Numbered from the stretch's first letter, positions 20,660 through 30,608 are shown. The stretch: 64,000 nt of DNA from Nereocystis luetkeana (GCA_031213475.1 JARUPZ010000021.1:3944438-4008437); one strand, 5' to 3'. Notes: generated by a model not told the origin, from the sequence alone. Made by a program: numbers and translations.

Positions 20660-21769
20660 GAAGTTGAAAAAACATAAGTGTGCGAAAACGAAATGCTAGA
20701 AAATATGGAAATTTAGGACCATAATCCCTTCCCACACAAACGGCCCTCATAGGATGCATCGATTTTTCCTCAATCTCGGTTTTCGGGTAAGGCATGGAGC
20801 TACCCTCATATCATGTATATCAAAGTGAAATAATACCTGGTATGATAAGAAGCCGGAGAAAATGTCTTGAGTGCCCGTTTTCGAAAACGAACGCGAAAAT
20901 GAACCTTTTCTACTACTATAGAATAATTTTATTTACAGCAGGTATCTTGTGTCTTGCCCCCTTGTCTGTTGGGTGTTGGATCCTGTCTCTTGGGCCTAGA
21001 TTAGTATTGGATCTTGCCTTGCGTCTCTTGGAGCGTCGCCTCTTGGACTTTTTGTTTTGTTAGATTTTGGGTATCGGTTCACGTCTATTGGGGTTTTATT
21101 TAGTTCAGTAGATCGTGGATCTCAGATCTTTTTTAGACGTTGAATTTTGGATCTTGAACTTGCTACAGGAGCAGCAGTAGGTGCCGCTTTCCCATGGCAT
21201 GAAGGGACTCCTGAAAAATATTACACCCAACTTTTTCAATGGGAAAACATGTTCTGGGGCCCCAGGAACCGATTTCTTGTCCCAACATATCCGTTTTGTC
21301 ATCCTGGAGACGATAAAAAAAAAACACCGATCAACTCCTCGAGATCCGCACCCGGTAAAAATAAATTCGGGCAATGTTTGTTAGTTGGAACAACATTGAA
21401 GGGCTCATGATGCTGTCTACTATTTTACACATTGTTCGGATGGCGATACATAATGAATACTTGATCGTAGACCCGACTCATTCCACGGCAATGCGAAGGT
21501 TGACGGCTTATTTTCTGAGGTCCTATCCACATGAAGAGCTCGACCGACCATCCCACCCGACACATGGCGCTTCGAGGAGCGTTTGGTCGCGCAAATCTGC
21601 TGTAGTTTGTAGGTGCCATCCGATGACCAATTGTTACATGCGCTGCTGCTATTTAATACCTGGTATAAAATTACATACACACCAACAAAATAAAGGAAGG
21701 GGGGTTCACCACTTACTCGAGCAAATGGTTGACACGCCCTGTGTACTCGAGTTGCACCCCGACCTCAAA
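20660..21769. other. Non-coding stretch, nothing recognised
   Basis: TACCTGGTA motifs at 20834 and 21657. TTGGATCTTG-type words recur around 20970-21150 but show no clear period. No exon recognised. Confidence 0.35.
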
Positions 21770-22085
21770 ATTTGGAACCGGGTACCCGACCGGTTTTGGG
21801 GGGCGGTTGAGGCGGAACCGGAACCGGGTACCCGGGTCCCGGCAGACACGGGTACCCGGGTTACCATACACTATTTGCTCCCCTTTTAGCGTTTGAGCGG
21901 CGGCGGATGAGGCGGACACGGATATCTGGGTACCCGTGTACCCCGAGTACCCGGGCTACCTTACACTGTTTGCTCCCGTTCTTGCGTTTGAGCGGCGGCG
22001 TGGTAAGGCGGACACGGGTACCCGGGTTACCATGCAACACGTGCTAAACTTGTAGCTTTGGAGCGGCGGCGTGGTAGGCAAGGCA
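21770..22085. repeat. GC-rich minisatellite with GGGTACCCGGG core
   Basis: About three degenerate units start G(A/C)GGACACGG (near 21841, 21911 and 22008). Each contains GGGTACCCGGGTTACC, a spacer with TTTGCTCCC and a TTTGAGCGGCGGCG segment. Related words (GGGTACCCGGGG, GGTTCCGGTTCC) recur on to about 22310. Confidence 0.8.
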
Positions 22086-22310
22086 GGTATTAATAAGGGT
22101 ATTCTCTATTCTCGGTCTGTAGTCTGCAGGCGCGGGAGGCGAGAGTCTAGAGGCACAGCCGCTGGAGCGTAAATCAACGTACACCCCAGTCTTGGGGCCT
22201 CCGTACAGCACAATTGACGGGTACCCGGGGTACAAATACCCGCGGTTCCGTGAATTGGACCGGGACGGTTCCGGTTCCGACGGTTCCGGGTACCCGCCAC
22301 CGGGTACGAG

Positions 22311-23126
22311 TGTAGAACTAAGCCCAACCTTCAGGCCAATCAAACACAGTCAACCATTGGCTGGCGTGATTTCCTTTATCTCGTACCTGGTACAAAGTAG
22401 TCTACCTCAACCATTTTCTCGAGTAAGTGGTAAAATCTCTCCTTTTGCTAGACCATCCATTAATAGTTTATGTGAAAATTTTCAAGGGGTCTCACAACTG
22501 GCTTTTTTTGCCGAAAACCGGCGATTTACTCGACGGGATAGTCTAAAATACCGGTAGACTTCTCAGGATAATCCTTTTAGTTTTCCGAGAGCTTTCTCGA
22601 GCACTTTTCCGTTTCTCCCGAGTCGTAGTTGGACTGTTCGCCCATATTTCCAGTTCTGAGGGCATCATGATTTTTCATCAAAAATCCGGTAAGATCCAAT
22701 ATTTCTGGCCCCAGTTCTGACCAACAGCCTTATTTCTGAGCCTCCAGAGAAAACTGATTGGCTGCTCCAAAAAATAAACCAGGAATCGGGAGTAACGGAA
22801 AATTCCTCCTGAAAGCTCGCAAAAAACTACGGAGAGCATTTTGAGAAGTCTGAGGGTGTTTTAGGCTTCCCCGCCGAGAAAAACGCGCATATTCGGCCTT
22901 ACAACTCAGTTCTGAGAGCTCAGAAATAATTTCCCATAATAGTTGGTCTAAAGTGTAACACTATTAAAATAAAACTAACCGGTACCTGGTATATACCATT
23001 AGCTGCTGACTTAAGGACCTCAACCGGTCAGGAAATATTGCCTCGGAAAGCAAAAAGTGCAGCTCCGACCGCAGAACGAGTTTTTTTTTTTGCTACGTGC
23101 TGCTGCTGTTTGTGGAGGGCGATATA
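22311..23126. other. Non-coding stretch
   Basis: TACCTGGTA at 22384 and 22983. Several TTTCTGAG/CTCAGAA words occur around 22660-22930, without a clear element boundary. Confidence 0.35.
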
Positions 23127-23167
23127 TTAAAAAAAAAAGGCACCAAAGTTTGTGTTGGCGTACTTAC

Positions 23168-23333
23168 ACTCGGCATTTCCTGTCTGGGCGTTATAGGTTG
23201 GCGAAATTATTTCATTAAACCCGAAGTACTTGATTTTGGCGTCGGTGAGTGAACAATGAGTTGTATTTTCTTGTTTGGCAGGGGGCGGGGCCGATTCCTC
23301 TTTAGCCCTTATAGTGCTGCACTGACAATACAC
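23168..23333 (-). CDS. Weak candidate exon, later duplicated
   Basis: An open minus-strand frame (LTDAKIKYFGFNEIISPTYN...) ends at a consensus donor, AGT|GTAAGTACG. No convincing acceptor is visible upstream. A diverged copy of the same block lies at about 23450-23540 (AAATCAAGTACCTTGTAC, ACTACGCCCAGACAG), which fits a local duplication or repeat as well as a gene. No family recognised. Confidence 0.2.
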
Positions 23334-23335
23334 CT

Positions 23336-23395
23336 ACTAGTAAATATGACTCTAATTCCAAGTGCATTGTCCCCACAGTGGGACTGCAGAACTGA
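23336..23395. mobile_element. Half of a family-A MITE
   Basis: ATTCCAAGTGCATTGTCCCC then ACAGTGGGACTGCAGAACTG is a right arm; the left arm is missing. Confidence 0.55.
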
Positions 23396-23616
23396 CAAAA
23401 AACGTTTTTTTATACTTTAGCTTATGGCGGACGATACACCAACCTGTGTTTGCTCGCGTATTTTAAATCGACATTTTCTGTCTGGGCGTAGTAATTGAAA
23501 ACGAAAGTACAAGGTACTTGATTTTGGTGTGAATTTTAGGGGTGATTATTTTTTTTCGTCCGGGGGCTGACTGTGACTTCTCTTCACCCTGTGAGTACTT
23601 GCGCTGTCTACACCCC

Positions 23617-23692
23617 CCAAAATTTGGCACTTATTTCAAGTGTTTTTGTCCTCACAACGGGACCGCAGTACAAAAATACCTGGCAGGGGTTA
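23617..23692. mobile_element. Decayed family-A MITE abutting copy A10
   Basis: ACTTATTTCAAGTGTTTTTGTCC and CAACGGGACCGCAG form a right half that ends in the same TTAA used by the next element. Confidence 0.6.
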
Positions 23693-23786
23693 ACCCCTTT
23701 AGAACCGCAGTCCCGTTTGGGGACAAACAGCTTGAAATTTGAGTGGTTTGTCCCCACATATGGGACTGCGGTTCTAAAGGAGTTAA
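23690..23786. mobile_element. MITE family A, copy A10
   Basis: TTAA at 23690-23693 and 23783-23786. Arms CCCCTTTAGAACCGCAGTCC and its complement with inner GGGGACAAACAG. Confidence 0.93.
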
Positions 23787-23821
23787 AACGCTCTCCCATG
23801 TTTTTCGACCATCGCGCGCAG

Positions 23822-24141
23822 ATACAACCTGCTGTGCACGGTGCTCGGCGGTGTAGGCCTGGTGTGGGTGATGCGTAGCGAGGATGCCGATGACGAGCAG
23901 GACAGAGCGGACAAAGAACACTCTCGGAATGACGGCGATAGTACGGACGCTGAAGATGCCGACGGCAGGCACTACGACCTCTCCGTCTGCCAAGAAGAGG
24001 GGAAGGCCGGCGTCACCATCAGTGGTGGTGGTGGTGGTGGTGGTGGTGGTGGAGAGCATGAAACTGGCGCTGCTGCCGCCGTGGCATCTTGCGCCTCCAA
24101 ATGCGCCACAGGCTGTGCTAGCCGTGTCAGCGGGAGAGGAG
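23822..24141 (+). CDS. Candidate exon: membrane helix followed by an acidic tail
   Basis: Acceptor ATCGCGCGCAG and donor GAG|GTACGC bound a 320-bp open frame. It encodes a hydrophobic segment (YNLLCTVLGGVGLVWVM), an acidic stretch (RSEDADDEQDRADKEH...), a short DLSVCQEEGKAGV segment, a glycine run from a (GGT)n tract and a small Cys/Ala-rich end. The entering phase is 2 and the leaving phase 1. The helix and acidic segment look protein-like. The glycine run is microsatellite-derived, and the opposite strand is open as well (threonine run). No family recognised. Confidence 0.4.
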
Positions 24142-24217
24142 GTACGCGTCAGTGTGTCTGACATTTTTATTCCCCCCCAGAAACACCGTAAAAAACGTTG
24201 GAGTTGGCACAGGGGAT

Positions 24218-24405
24218 CTGCGATCGGTTTTTCAGCGCTCATTTTTTGTTTCGAGAAACGGGAAGGGTGCTTGCTACCCAAAAAAGTCGAACATAGTAAA
24301 TTTGGGATGAATCTCGACCGAATATTTTCCGAAACCTCCGGTATTCGGTATTTGACAACCTATTTTCCCGTTCTATAAGAAACGAGTGCCGAACAATGAT
24401 CGCAC
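24218..24405. mobile_element. MITE family C, copy C2
   Basis: CGATCGGTTTTTCAGCGCTC at the left, GAACAATGATCGCACC at the right. Shared interior words include GAAACGGGAAGG, CCTCCGGTATTCGGTAT and GACAACCTATTTTCCCG. Confidence 0.65.
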
Positions 24406-24449
24406 CCTTGTTCGAACTCAATGCTCATTCACGGTAGTATGCGAGAATA

Positions 24450-24690
24450 TTAGGGGAGGGGGGGGGCGGAGGGGCAAAAGGGGTAGGGCGGGGGGGGGGG
24501 GGGGGGGGTAATGGGGTGAGCCTCTCGAGAGGAGGGGTGGAGAAGAGGAAATATGTAGGGGGGGGGGGGGGGGGGGGGGGTAGGGCGGGGAGGGGGCGGG
24601 GGCGGGGGAAAGGGTACTCGTTTGTTGCTTGGCTTGGGGCATTTGACCAATGACCGCGCGCCCCCTTCGGAACGGAAGAGGGGGTGGGCT
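24450..24690. repeat. G-rich tract with repeat L, copy 1
   Basis: Several G-runs of 10-20 bases (24488-24508, 24558-24580). From about 24595 repeat L follows: GGGTACTCGTTTGTTGC, GGGGCATTTGACCAATGACC, CTTCGGAACGGA. It recurs at 48120 and 60060, each time after a G-rich run. Confidence 0.7.
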
Positions 24691-24897
24691 GGGTTCCTCG
24701 CCGAGTAGGCTTGAGTTTGACCAGAAAGAAAATAGATTGGTCCGTCGGGGGCGGATTCAGATATTAGTTTTGCGAGATGCCATCCCGCGTTGGGCGCACC
24801 GAATAAAAGCGTTGGACCCTTGAAATATCGGGTCGTGTCGTAGACTGCGTACGTAGTGTCACAGTAGTACCCTGGTATATATATATATATTTTCAAT

Positions 24898-25170
24898 GAG
24901 TCTGCCATCCCCGACAACATGTAGCATGGATTTCGACGGTGATCACCCACAAACATTAAACGAGCTTGCCATCCTCGAGAAATATGTAGCGTGAACGTCA
25001 ACGGTGATCGTCCATAAACATTTCCCGGACAATGAACAAAACCGAAGGGAAACAATAACAAAACCAAAACCTATTGGCCTACAGTAAGCAGACTACTGGA
25101 TTATACCAGGTAGTAGCCTATTGGACTGCAGTAGCTTTGGCGGTGATCACTCGTAATATTTCCCGATGTA
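24898..25170 (+). repeat. Dispersed repeat H, two partial copies plus second half
   Basis: GCCATCCCCGACAACATGTAGC and GCCATCCTCGAGAAATATGTAGC are followed by CCTATTGGCCTACAGTAAGC. The long-copy segment contains TACCAGGTA (25104-25112), absent from the equivalent place in the copy near 30040-30070. Confidence 0.75.
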
Positions 25171-25231
25171 GGAAGAATACCAAGGGCAACCGAAACAACA
25201 CGTACTGCTGTAGATAAACCCGCCGATTTTT

Positions 25232-25300
25232 TCAACATTTTCGTATCGGAACCAAATTATCTCACACTAATTCCAAGCAGGTTGTCCCCAAAACGACGTA
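25232..25300. mobile_element. Half of a family-A MITE
   Basis: CACTAATTCCAAGCAGGTTG then TCCCCAAAACGACG is a diverged right half. Confidence 0.45.
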
Positions 25301-25457
25301 TTGCATACAGGTGCAGTTCTCGCGAGGTTTCATTTGAGTCCCTCGTGTTAATTGTCTGAATATGCCGAGTGAATATATACCTGGTACGCTGGTATTCGCT
25401 GTGCTTACAAGTATACTTCGAAGTATATACACAAAGTACATTTTGTTATTATTTATC

Positions 25458-25640
25458 TTGCCATCCGACAACGTGCAGCATGATCTCCAACATTGGATCA
25501 CTCATAACTTTCCCGAAGAAAGAAGAAAACCTCGGACACAAGAACCAGTGGTATATTTTATTATTATTTCTCTTGCCATCAGACAATGTGCAGCATGATC
25601 TTCAACATGGATCACTCATAACTTATTGATATTTTTCATC
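25458..25640 (+). repeat. Dispersed repeat H, two tandem copies
   Basis: TTGCCATCCGACAACGTGCAGC (25460) and TTGCCATCAGACAATGTGCAGC (25573), each preceded by a TTATTATTT tract and followed by ATGATCT(C/T)CAACAT and TCACTCATAACTT. Confidence 0.88.
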
Positions 25641-25667
25641 CCGTTTACTGCTGTTTTCCGTCGTTTT

Positions 25668-25760
25668 CTATCCCCCTGCTCTCTCTCTCTATTAGTAGTC
25701 GTAACTTAGACACGGGGTCACATATTGATATTAAAGAGTAGGCTCCTCTACCCGCTCGCG
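25668..25760 (-). mobile_element. 3' fragment of the tRNA-derived SINE
   Basis: ACACGGGGTCACATATTG and GAGTAGGCTCCTCTACCCGC match the SINE 3' region in reverse. Confidence 0.55.
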
Positions 25761-25931
25761 ACTCACGCCGAATAGAGCACATAGTACTCGTACGAGGTGA
25801 CCACAGTTTTTTTTTTTTAGTTTGTTTGTTTGTTTGTTTTATTTTTCACGAGATTGTTTTTTGTGTTCAATGTTTTTTTGTGTTGCCTTCTTTTTTCTTG
25901 CGCCACCGCGGACTCGGCAAAGGCAAAGCAG

Positions 25932-26044
25932 GCTTGGCGCCATCAGGGCCCGCCGCTCTCGCGCCGTGGGCTAGGGCCCAGCTGTACGTCAAGGGGATGT
26001 TCGGCAACGTCTGCGGCGTCGTCTTGTGGAAAGGGGTGGAGAAT
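25932..26044 (+). CDS. Candidate exon, GC-rich, unknown product
   Basis: A GC-rich island in A/T-rich surroundings. A possible acceptor, GCAAAGCAG, follows a T-rich tract, and the donor is AAT|GTGAGA. The frame reads LAPSGPAALAPWARAQLYVK then GMFGNVCGVVLWKGVEN and ends in phase 0, which is compatible with the exon at 28608. No family recognised. The minus strand is also open, so coding status is tentative. Confidence 0.3.
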
Positions 26045-26188
26045 GTGAGAAACGACACAACTCGTGGTGTTTTTTGTTTTGTTTTTTTCAAGTACTTTTT
26101 CAGTAGTGGCCCTCTGTCATGCCGATACTTGCCAGGCCAATACACCGGCACTATTCCTAGGTCTATAGACCGGCGAGGACCTTCAACA

Positions 26189-26474
26189 ATCTAGGAGAAG
26201 GGATCTTTAGGTTGGAAGGTAGGCTGTTCAAGTGTTTTGGTTCCTGTTGGGATCAAGGTACGGGCGAAGACCCAACCCAACCCCCGACTCTAACCCTAAC
26301 CCTAACCCCAAACCGCGGCCATAACGGGCCGAAACTCGCCATAAACGCGGCTGCGCCGCGTTTGCATCAAAGCAGGAAATTTCTCAGTTGCGGACGGCGA
26401 TCCCTAAGTGCAGACTATGCTGCGCATTCTTCTAGTCGAAAACATCCCTAAAGATCCCTTCTCCCAGATTGCTA
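26189..26474. mobile_element. Inverted-repeat element with internal telomere-like repeats
   Basis: The left end CAATCTAGGAGAAGGGATC continues TTTAGG; the right end is its inverted copy (CCTAAAGATCCCTTCTCCC then AGATTG). About 25 of 27 terminal bases match. Inside, near 26288-26315, are CTAACCCTAACCC-type repeats. No coding content. Possibly a MITE; no clear target duplication. Confidence 0.7.
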
Positions 26475-26604
26475 AATCTACTCAGACCGGCACTATATGC
26501 TCCGCGCTCTGCCACACCAGCTGCTGGTTATTTCCATCTGTGTCGCGCGATTTCCATTGGCGATATATATGGGCACCGGCATTATGAAACCGGTGTTGAG
26601 ATCA

Positions 26605-26760
26605 AGTCCTCGCTGGGAAAACCCCTGGGTAAGACACGCCTTCCAAGTACTACAAACACGATCCCGATACCTTAACCCAGGTGATTGCCGGGCTTTCAGC
26701 CTCATTCGGAGCAGTACCGTAACACAGGCATTGTAGAGGGACCTCCACTGTATAACGCTC
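26605..26760 (-). mobile_element. Fragment of the gypsy LTR, reverse orientation
   Basis: ACACGCCTTCCAAGTACTAC and GGTGATTGCCGGGCTTTCAG are the reverse complement of the LTR segment seen at 39600-39670 and 47690-47750 (GCCCGGTAATCACC, TACTTGGAAGGCGT). Confidence 0.75.
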
Positions 26761-26765
26761 TATAT

Positions 26766-26824
26766 TGTTTATTATTATTATTATTATTATTATTAATATT
26801 ATTATTATTATTATTGTTATTATT
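26766..26824. repeat. (TTA)n microsatellite
   Basis: TTATTATTA run with minor interruptions, leading into repeat H. Confidence 0.9.
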
Positions 26825-26827
26825 AGT

Positions 26828-27030
26828 GCGTTTGCCACCCTACACAATGCGCCGCATGAGCTTCTACGTTGATCACTCATAAGCACTGCTGAAGAAGCAA
26901 ACCAAGGGAGTAAATAACAAAAACCCAAACCGATTGGCCTGCTGGAGACTATTGGACTGCCGTAGCTTCAACGTTGATCACTCGTAAGCCTTTCCCGAAA
27001 AAATGAGAAAAACTAAAAGGCTAAACAAAA
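26828..27030 (+). repeat. Dispersed repeat H, long copy
   Basis: TTGCCACCCTACACAATGCGCC, CTTCTACGTTGATCACTCATAA, then GATTGGCCTGCTGGAGAC and CTTCAACGTTGATCACTCG. Confidence 0.8.
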
Positions 27031-27074
27031 GCAAATTGTTTTTTTTTTAATCATCACTTCTACTTTCCAGCCTA

Positions 27075-27365
27075 ACTCGTAGGAGGTTTTACCCTCAGTG
27101 ATCTTCTGGACAAGCCGTGGCCACAGGTGTCGTCCCTTCTCCCCCCAGGTGCATGCCTTTATTTCTTGTCGCGCATTGGGTTCAGCATTCCCACAACTGC
27201 TCGTCGATTTTGATCGGATGTAGCCTACTCACGCTCTCGCGCTTTCCGCTAATCATTTTTTTATGCATGAACAAGTCCCTACGTCCGAGCATGCACTCGG
27301 TGAGACTCGAACCCACGAAATTCATCTTGATAGGCACGCGGACCACCTACTAAGCCACCGGGGAC
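27075..27365 (-). mobile_element. tRNA-derived SINE, diverged subfamily
   Basis: In reverse, the head reads GTCCCCGGTGGCTTAGTAGG (A box) with B box GGGTTCGAGTCTC (complement at about 27301-27313). The body shares GTGAGTAGGC, AAGGCATGCACC and GGGGAGAAGGGACGACA words with the SINE at 53931. The acceptor stem does not pair, so it is not a functional tRNA. Confidence 0.75.
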
Positions 27366-27796
27366 GTCGGCTACGAACCTTTTATCAGAGCGGGTACTGG
27401 GTAGCGAAGGATCTACTTACAGCAAACACGCCTCATTAACTTGTTCAAACTAAACGACGAAAGTTGAGAGAGGGTGTTTTGTTCCGAGCTTGAGCGAATA
27501 GCCAGCACGCCTCAAAACCTCCGACGAACTGAAGAAGCGCTTCTACAGGCTTACATTTACCTTTATGTATTATGTGTGTGTTTGTCTCTTCCAAGAGCTA
27601 CACGTCCTATTAATATTACATTTTTTTCACTGGGCTTTTATTCATGGTTCTCTTTCATGTTCCCCCCCCCCCGGTCACGCTGTCATAGTTGATGCTGTTT
27701 TATTTTTTTTCTCTCCCAACGCTACTAGTGTGGTACTTTTTTTTTTCCCCCGTGGCTTGATCTATTATGCCAGGTACTCCTATTTATCCCCCCCCC

Positions 27797-28030
27797 CCCT
27801 CGCCACAAAAGCGGTTCTTAGTAGGATGCAGCTCACCCTTCATGCGACTCGCACCGGACACCTCACGGCGCTTCGCGCTTGGTGCAGGCAATGCCTGCCT
27901 GGACGGTGAAAACCCGACATGCTCCGTCCGGCATTGCAAGGACGCGAGGGTCTATGGTCATACATACGACTACGGCCATGCACGAGATTGATTACATATC
28001 TCCTATCGAGTACACCCCTCCCCCCCCCAC
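27797..28030 (+). repeat. SINE-like repeat K, copy 2
   Basis: All landmarks of copy 1, with a small TACA duplication in GGTCATACATACGACTACGG. Confidence 0.88.
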
Positions 28031-28229
28031 TGTAGTCATGCGTATTGACACGTTATGCTGTTGCAAGCGGCAAAAAAAACAAAGAGGTCTATTAATAGTA
28101 GCTCGACAGAAAACCATCACGGCAGCGATCAGTCTCGTCCCTCCCGTCAGCCAACTACGACCGACCAACTCACGGTGAATCGACTACGCTCTGATCGTAA
28201 ATATACGAAACGTTTTGATAGTGGTCACA

Positions 28230-28450
28230 CAACATCGAAATGTACCTTTACATTTTCGGTCGGACTGGTCGGACCCGTTTTTGTTTCTCCAGGGCTATTC
28301 GTGGGTCGGGTCAAACCTCGTGGATCAGGCTCGACTCGGGTGAGGGTGAACCGACCCGACCGACCCGATCCGGCACCACCGGGAGATCTATTATCTTCCC
28401 CAGAAGTTTCCTCCCAGGCGTTCCTCACCCGGGGTCGGGTCATGACCGTG
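28230..28450. repeat. Degenerate GGGTCGG-rich tract
   Basis: GGTCGGACTGGTCGGACCCG, GTGGGTCGGGTC and GACCCGACCGACCCG words cluster here. It looks like an eroded short-period satellite. Confidence 0.5.
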
Positions 28451-28491
28451 AGGAGCCCTGATGGAAAAGCTGGAAACACTCGTACCGAACG

Positions 28492-28493
<2 letters not shown>

Positions 28494-28550
<57 letters not shown>

Positions 28551-28575
28551 ACCCCCCCCCCCCCCCCCCCCCCCC
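28494..28575. repeat. Very long poly-C run
   Basis: About 80 bases of C with a single A. Length may be unreliable in any assembly. The proline or glycine runs predicted here are meaningless. Confidence 0.95.
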
Positions 28576-28607
28576 TTCCGCCATACCGATTTGCTATGCG
28601 AGCGCAG

Positions 28608-28761
28608 CTGATCGTAGAGGAGAGCCTGGATACTGATTGGACGGGACTCGTGATCTACGCGGTCGGGACTGTGGCTGTGCTGGCCGCCGGGAGTTGGGCT
28701 GAGAACTGCGGCCTCGAAGAAGGCGACGAGGCAGAATTTTTGAGCGACGCTCCGCCAGCTC
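28608..28761 (+). CDS. Candidate exon encoding one membrane helix
   Basis: A 154-bp open segment between acceptor ATGCGAGCGCAG and a consensus donor, CTC|GTGAGT. It encodes LIVEESLDTDWTG, a hydrophobic helix (LVIYAVGTVAVLAAGSWA) and an acidic tail (ENCGLEEGDEAEFLSDAPPA), leaving in phase 1. An AVGTV-x-x-x-A-x-S-W pattern is known from the first helix of SPP-like intramembrane proteases, but the resemblance is short and I do not assign it. It is phase-compatible with the segments at 25932 (before) and 35288 (after). Confidence 0.5.
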
Positions 28762-29022
28762 GTGAGTGCCCTGCTGTGTGCGTACACACGGCAGATCGTG
28801 CAACGGTGGGGCAATCAACGAACACACGGGGTGACAACCGGTTTCGGCTCAAAAAAAAGTACCGGTATATCTCATTGAAACTACCCGACGTCACTGGGAA
28901 TATATCGGTTGTCTTTCCGTCCATGTGTTTCGTTTAGGAACCGGTGTTCCGTCTGAAAGGGATGCGTGATCAATTGTCCTACGACGGAAGGACTGCGACA
29001 CATGAGTACTCCCCCCCCCTCC

Positions 29023-29620
29023 CTACCCCCTGACCCGTAGCCCTCTCATATTTTCCACCGACGAAACCCCCGTGGTTTTTCCGCGGGCCCCTACCGGCGC
29101 AGTGAGGAGTTCCTCCACAAGAGGCGAGGCGGGGTTGGGAGGGGAGGGACGAGGAGGAGGATGAGGGATGCTTATCTCGCTACTTTGGGCTGCCGGAGTG
29201 GTGTCTACCGCCTTGGAGCTGGCGGGAGTCGTCGCGATTTGGACGGGCGTTGAGTGGTGAGTGACGGCCATATTATAGGTGTGGCAACGATCGACCGGCG
29301 GGTCGTCGGCTGTGTGCGATAGCAGCTGGAGATGGTGATGTTGGCGGTGTATTGTAGCAGTTGGCGGTGGTGGTGGTGGTGGTGATGGTGGTGTTTGTGT
29401 TGGGGCCGATGTTGATGGTGGTGATGGTGGTGCTGTTGGTGGTGCTGCTGTTGATGTTGGTGTTGGTGTCGGCGCTGGCGTGGAGGCTGGTGTTGGTGTC
29501 TCGGTGTTGGGGTTGGTGTTGGTGCTACCGTTGTGGACGTTGGTGTTGCTGCGGTCGGCGTTTTTTTCGTTGTGTTGATGTGTTCTGGCGGTGTGGCAGT
29601 GATTGATGGGGGGGTAGGGT
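29023..29620 (-). CDS. Open frame rich in Pro, Thr and Ser, unknown
   Basis: One minus-strand frame stays open from at least 29620 down to the TAG at 29023. It begins with a PTPTPTST repeat (complement of a degenerate GGTGTT tract), then [10 protein letters not shown], then a non-repetitive segment (PVQIATTPASSKAVDTTPAA, PLVEELLTAPVGARGKTTGV). Mucin-like linkers look like this, but half of it derives from a simple repeat. No start codon or splice site is certain. Confidence 0.25.
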
Positions 29621-29820
29621 TGGTGTTCGCGCTTTAGCTGTGGTGGTGGTGGTGAGTGGGGGTGCCGGTGACGCTGCTGTTGGTGTCGTCGTTGGGGTAG
29701 AGGCTGATGTTGGTGTCTTGGTGCTGGGGTTGGTATTTGTGTTGCTGCTCCGGGTGTTGGTGTTGCGCGGCCGGTGTTGGCGTCTTCTGGTGTTGGTGTC
29801 TCGGTGTTCGGTGTGTCAGT
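29340..29820. repeat. Degenerate GGTGTT/GGTGAT repeat tract
   Basis: Nearly 500 bp dominated by GGT-, GTT- and GGC-type triplets on the plus strand. Two sub-blocks resemble each other: GAGGCTGGTGTTGGTGTC near 29482 and GAGGCTGATGTTGGTGTC near 29700. Confidence 0.8.
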
Positions 29821-29944
29821 GCTGTTCTTAACTGTTCGCGCATAAACTCATCGCCACAACTTCGTCCGTAGGCTGCTAACAGTATGATTTACTCTCTGAA
29901 ACAAAAAAACACATGTCTTCGTATTTACTACCGGGTATTAATGT

Positions 29945-30260
29945 TTTTGCCGCTCGACAAATGTGCTGCAGCATGAGCTTCAACGTTGGTCACTCATAAT
30001 CATTCCCGAAAGAAGACAAAACCAAGGAAGACAGTAGACTGTTGGATTACGATAGCCTGCTGGACTGCAGTGGTTTCAACGTTGATCACTCATTGACGTT
30101 CCCTGACGTATGAAGGAACACCGAGGGAACTAGTAATAGAGAATTTGGTAGCCTCCTAGCCTACAGATCACTGACGGACTGCGAATAGTCTATCGGACTA
30201 CGGTAGCTTCAGCGTTGATCACTCAGAAACATGCCACGAAAACAGGAAGGAAAACCAGGG
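29945..30260 (+). repeat. Dispersed repeat H, long composite copy
   Basis: Three successive TTCAACGTTG(A/G)TCACTCA-type cores (29980, 30067, 30207) separated by TAGCCTGCTGGACTGCAG-type segments. Confidence 0.8.
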
Positions 30261-30377
30261 GAACCCGAAACTAAGAAGGAAACCTACGCACGAGCTCTTC
30301 ACTCCCTGGTGTACCTCAGTGTCGGCACACCCGTTCCGAAGGTGCAAACGTTTCACACCTCTGGCAGACAGATCATG

Positions 30378-30378
<1 letters not shown>

Positions 30379-30419
<41 letters not shown>

Positions 30420-30425
30420 ATATAT
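30379..30425. repeat. (TATC)n microsatellite
   Basis: Ten or so TATC units followed by TATATATTATTATT and another repeat-H copy. Confidence 0.95.
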
Positions 30426-30432
30426 TATTATT

Positions 30433-30525
30433 TCCCTTGCCATCCGACAATGTGCAGCATGATCTTCGAAACTGATCAAGCACAACTTTCCCGAAAGAGG
30501 AAAAACAAAAGGAAACAGGAGGAAA
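30433..30525 (+). repeat. Dispersed repeat H
   Basis: TTGCCATCCGACAATGTGCAGC, ATGATCTTCGAAACTGATCAAG, CCCGAAAGAGGAAAAAC. Confidence 0.85.
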
Positions 30526-30608
30526 CCCATCCATGCACCAAGTCTACCTCCCTTCTTTGCCAACTTTCGGCTTGTCTACTCCATTTGCTGTCCTTCATAG
30601 ATCATCTA

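Noticed and set aside
28055..28937. Proline-rich and glycine-rich frames over 28.4-28.6 kb
   Set aside because: They read through an 80-base C-run. Only the short splice-bounded segment 28608-28761 was kept as a candidate exon.
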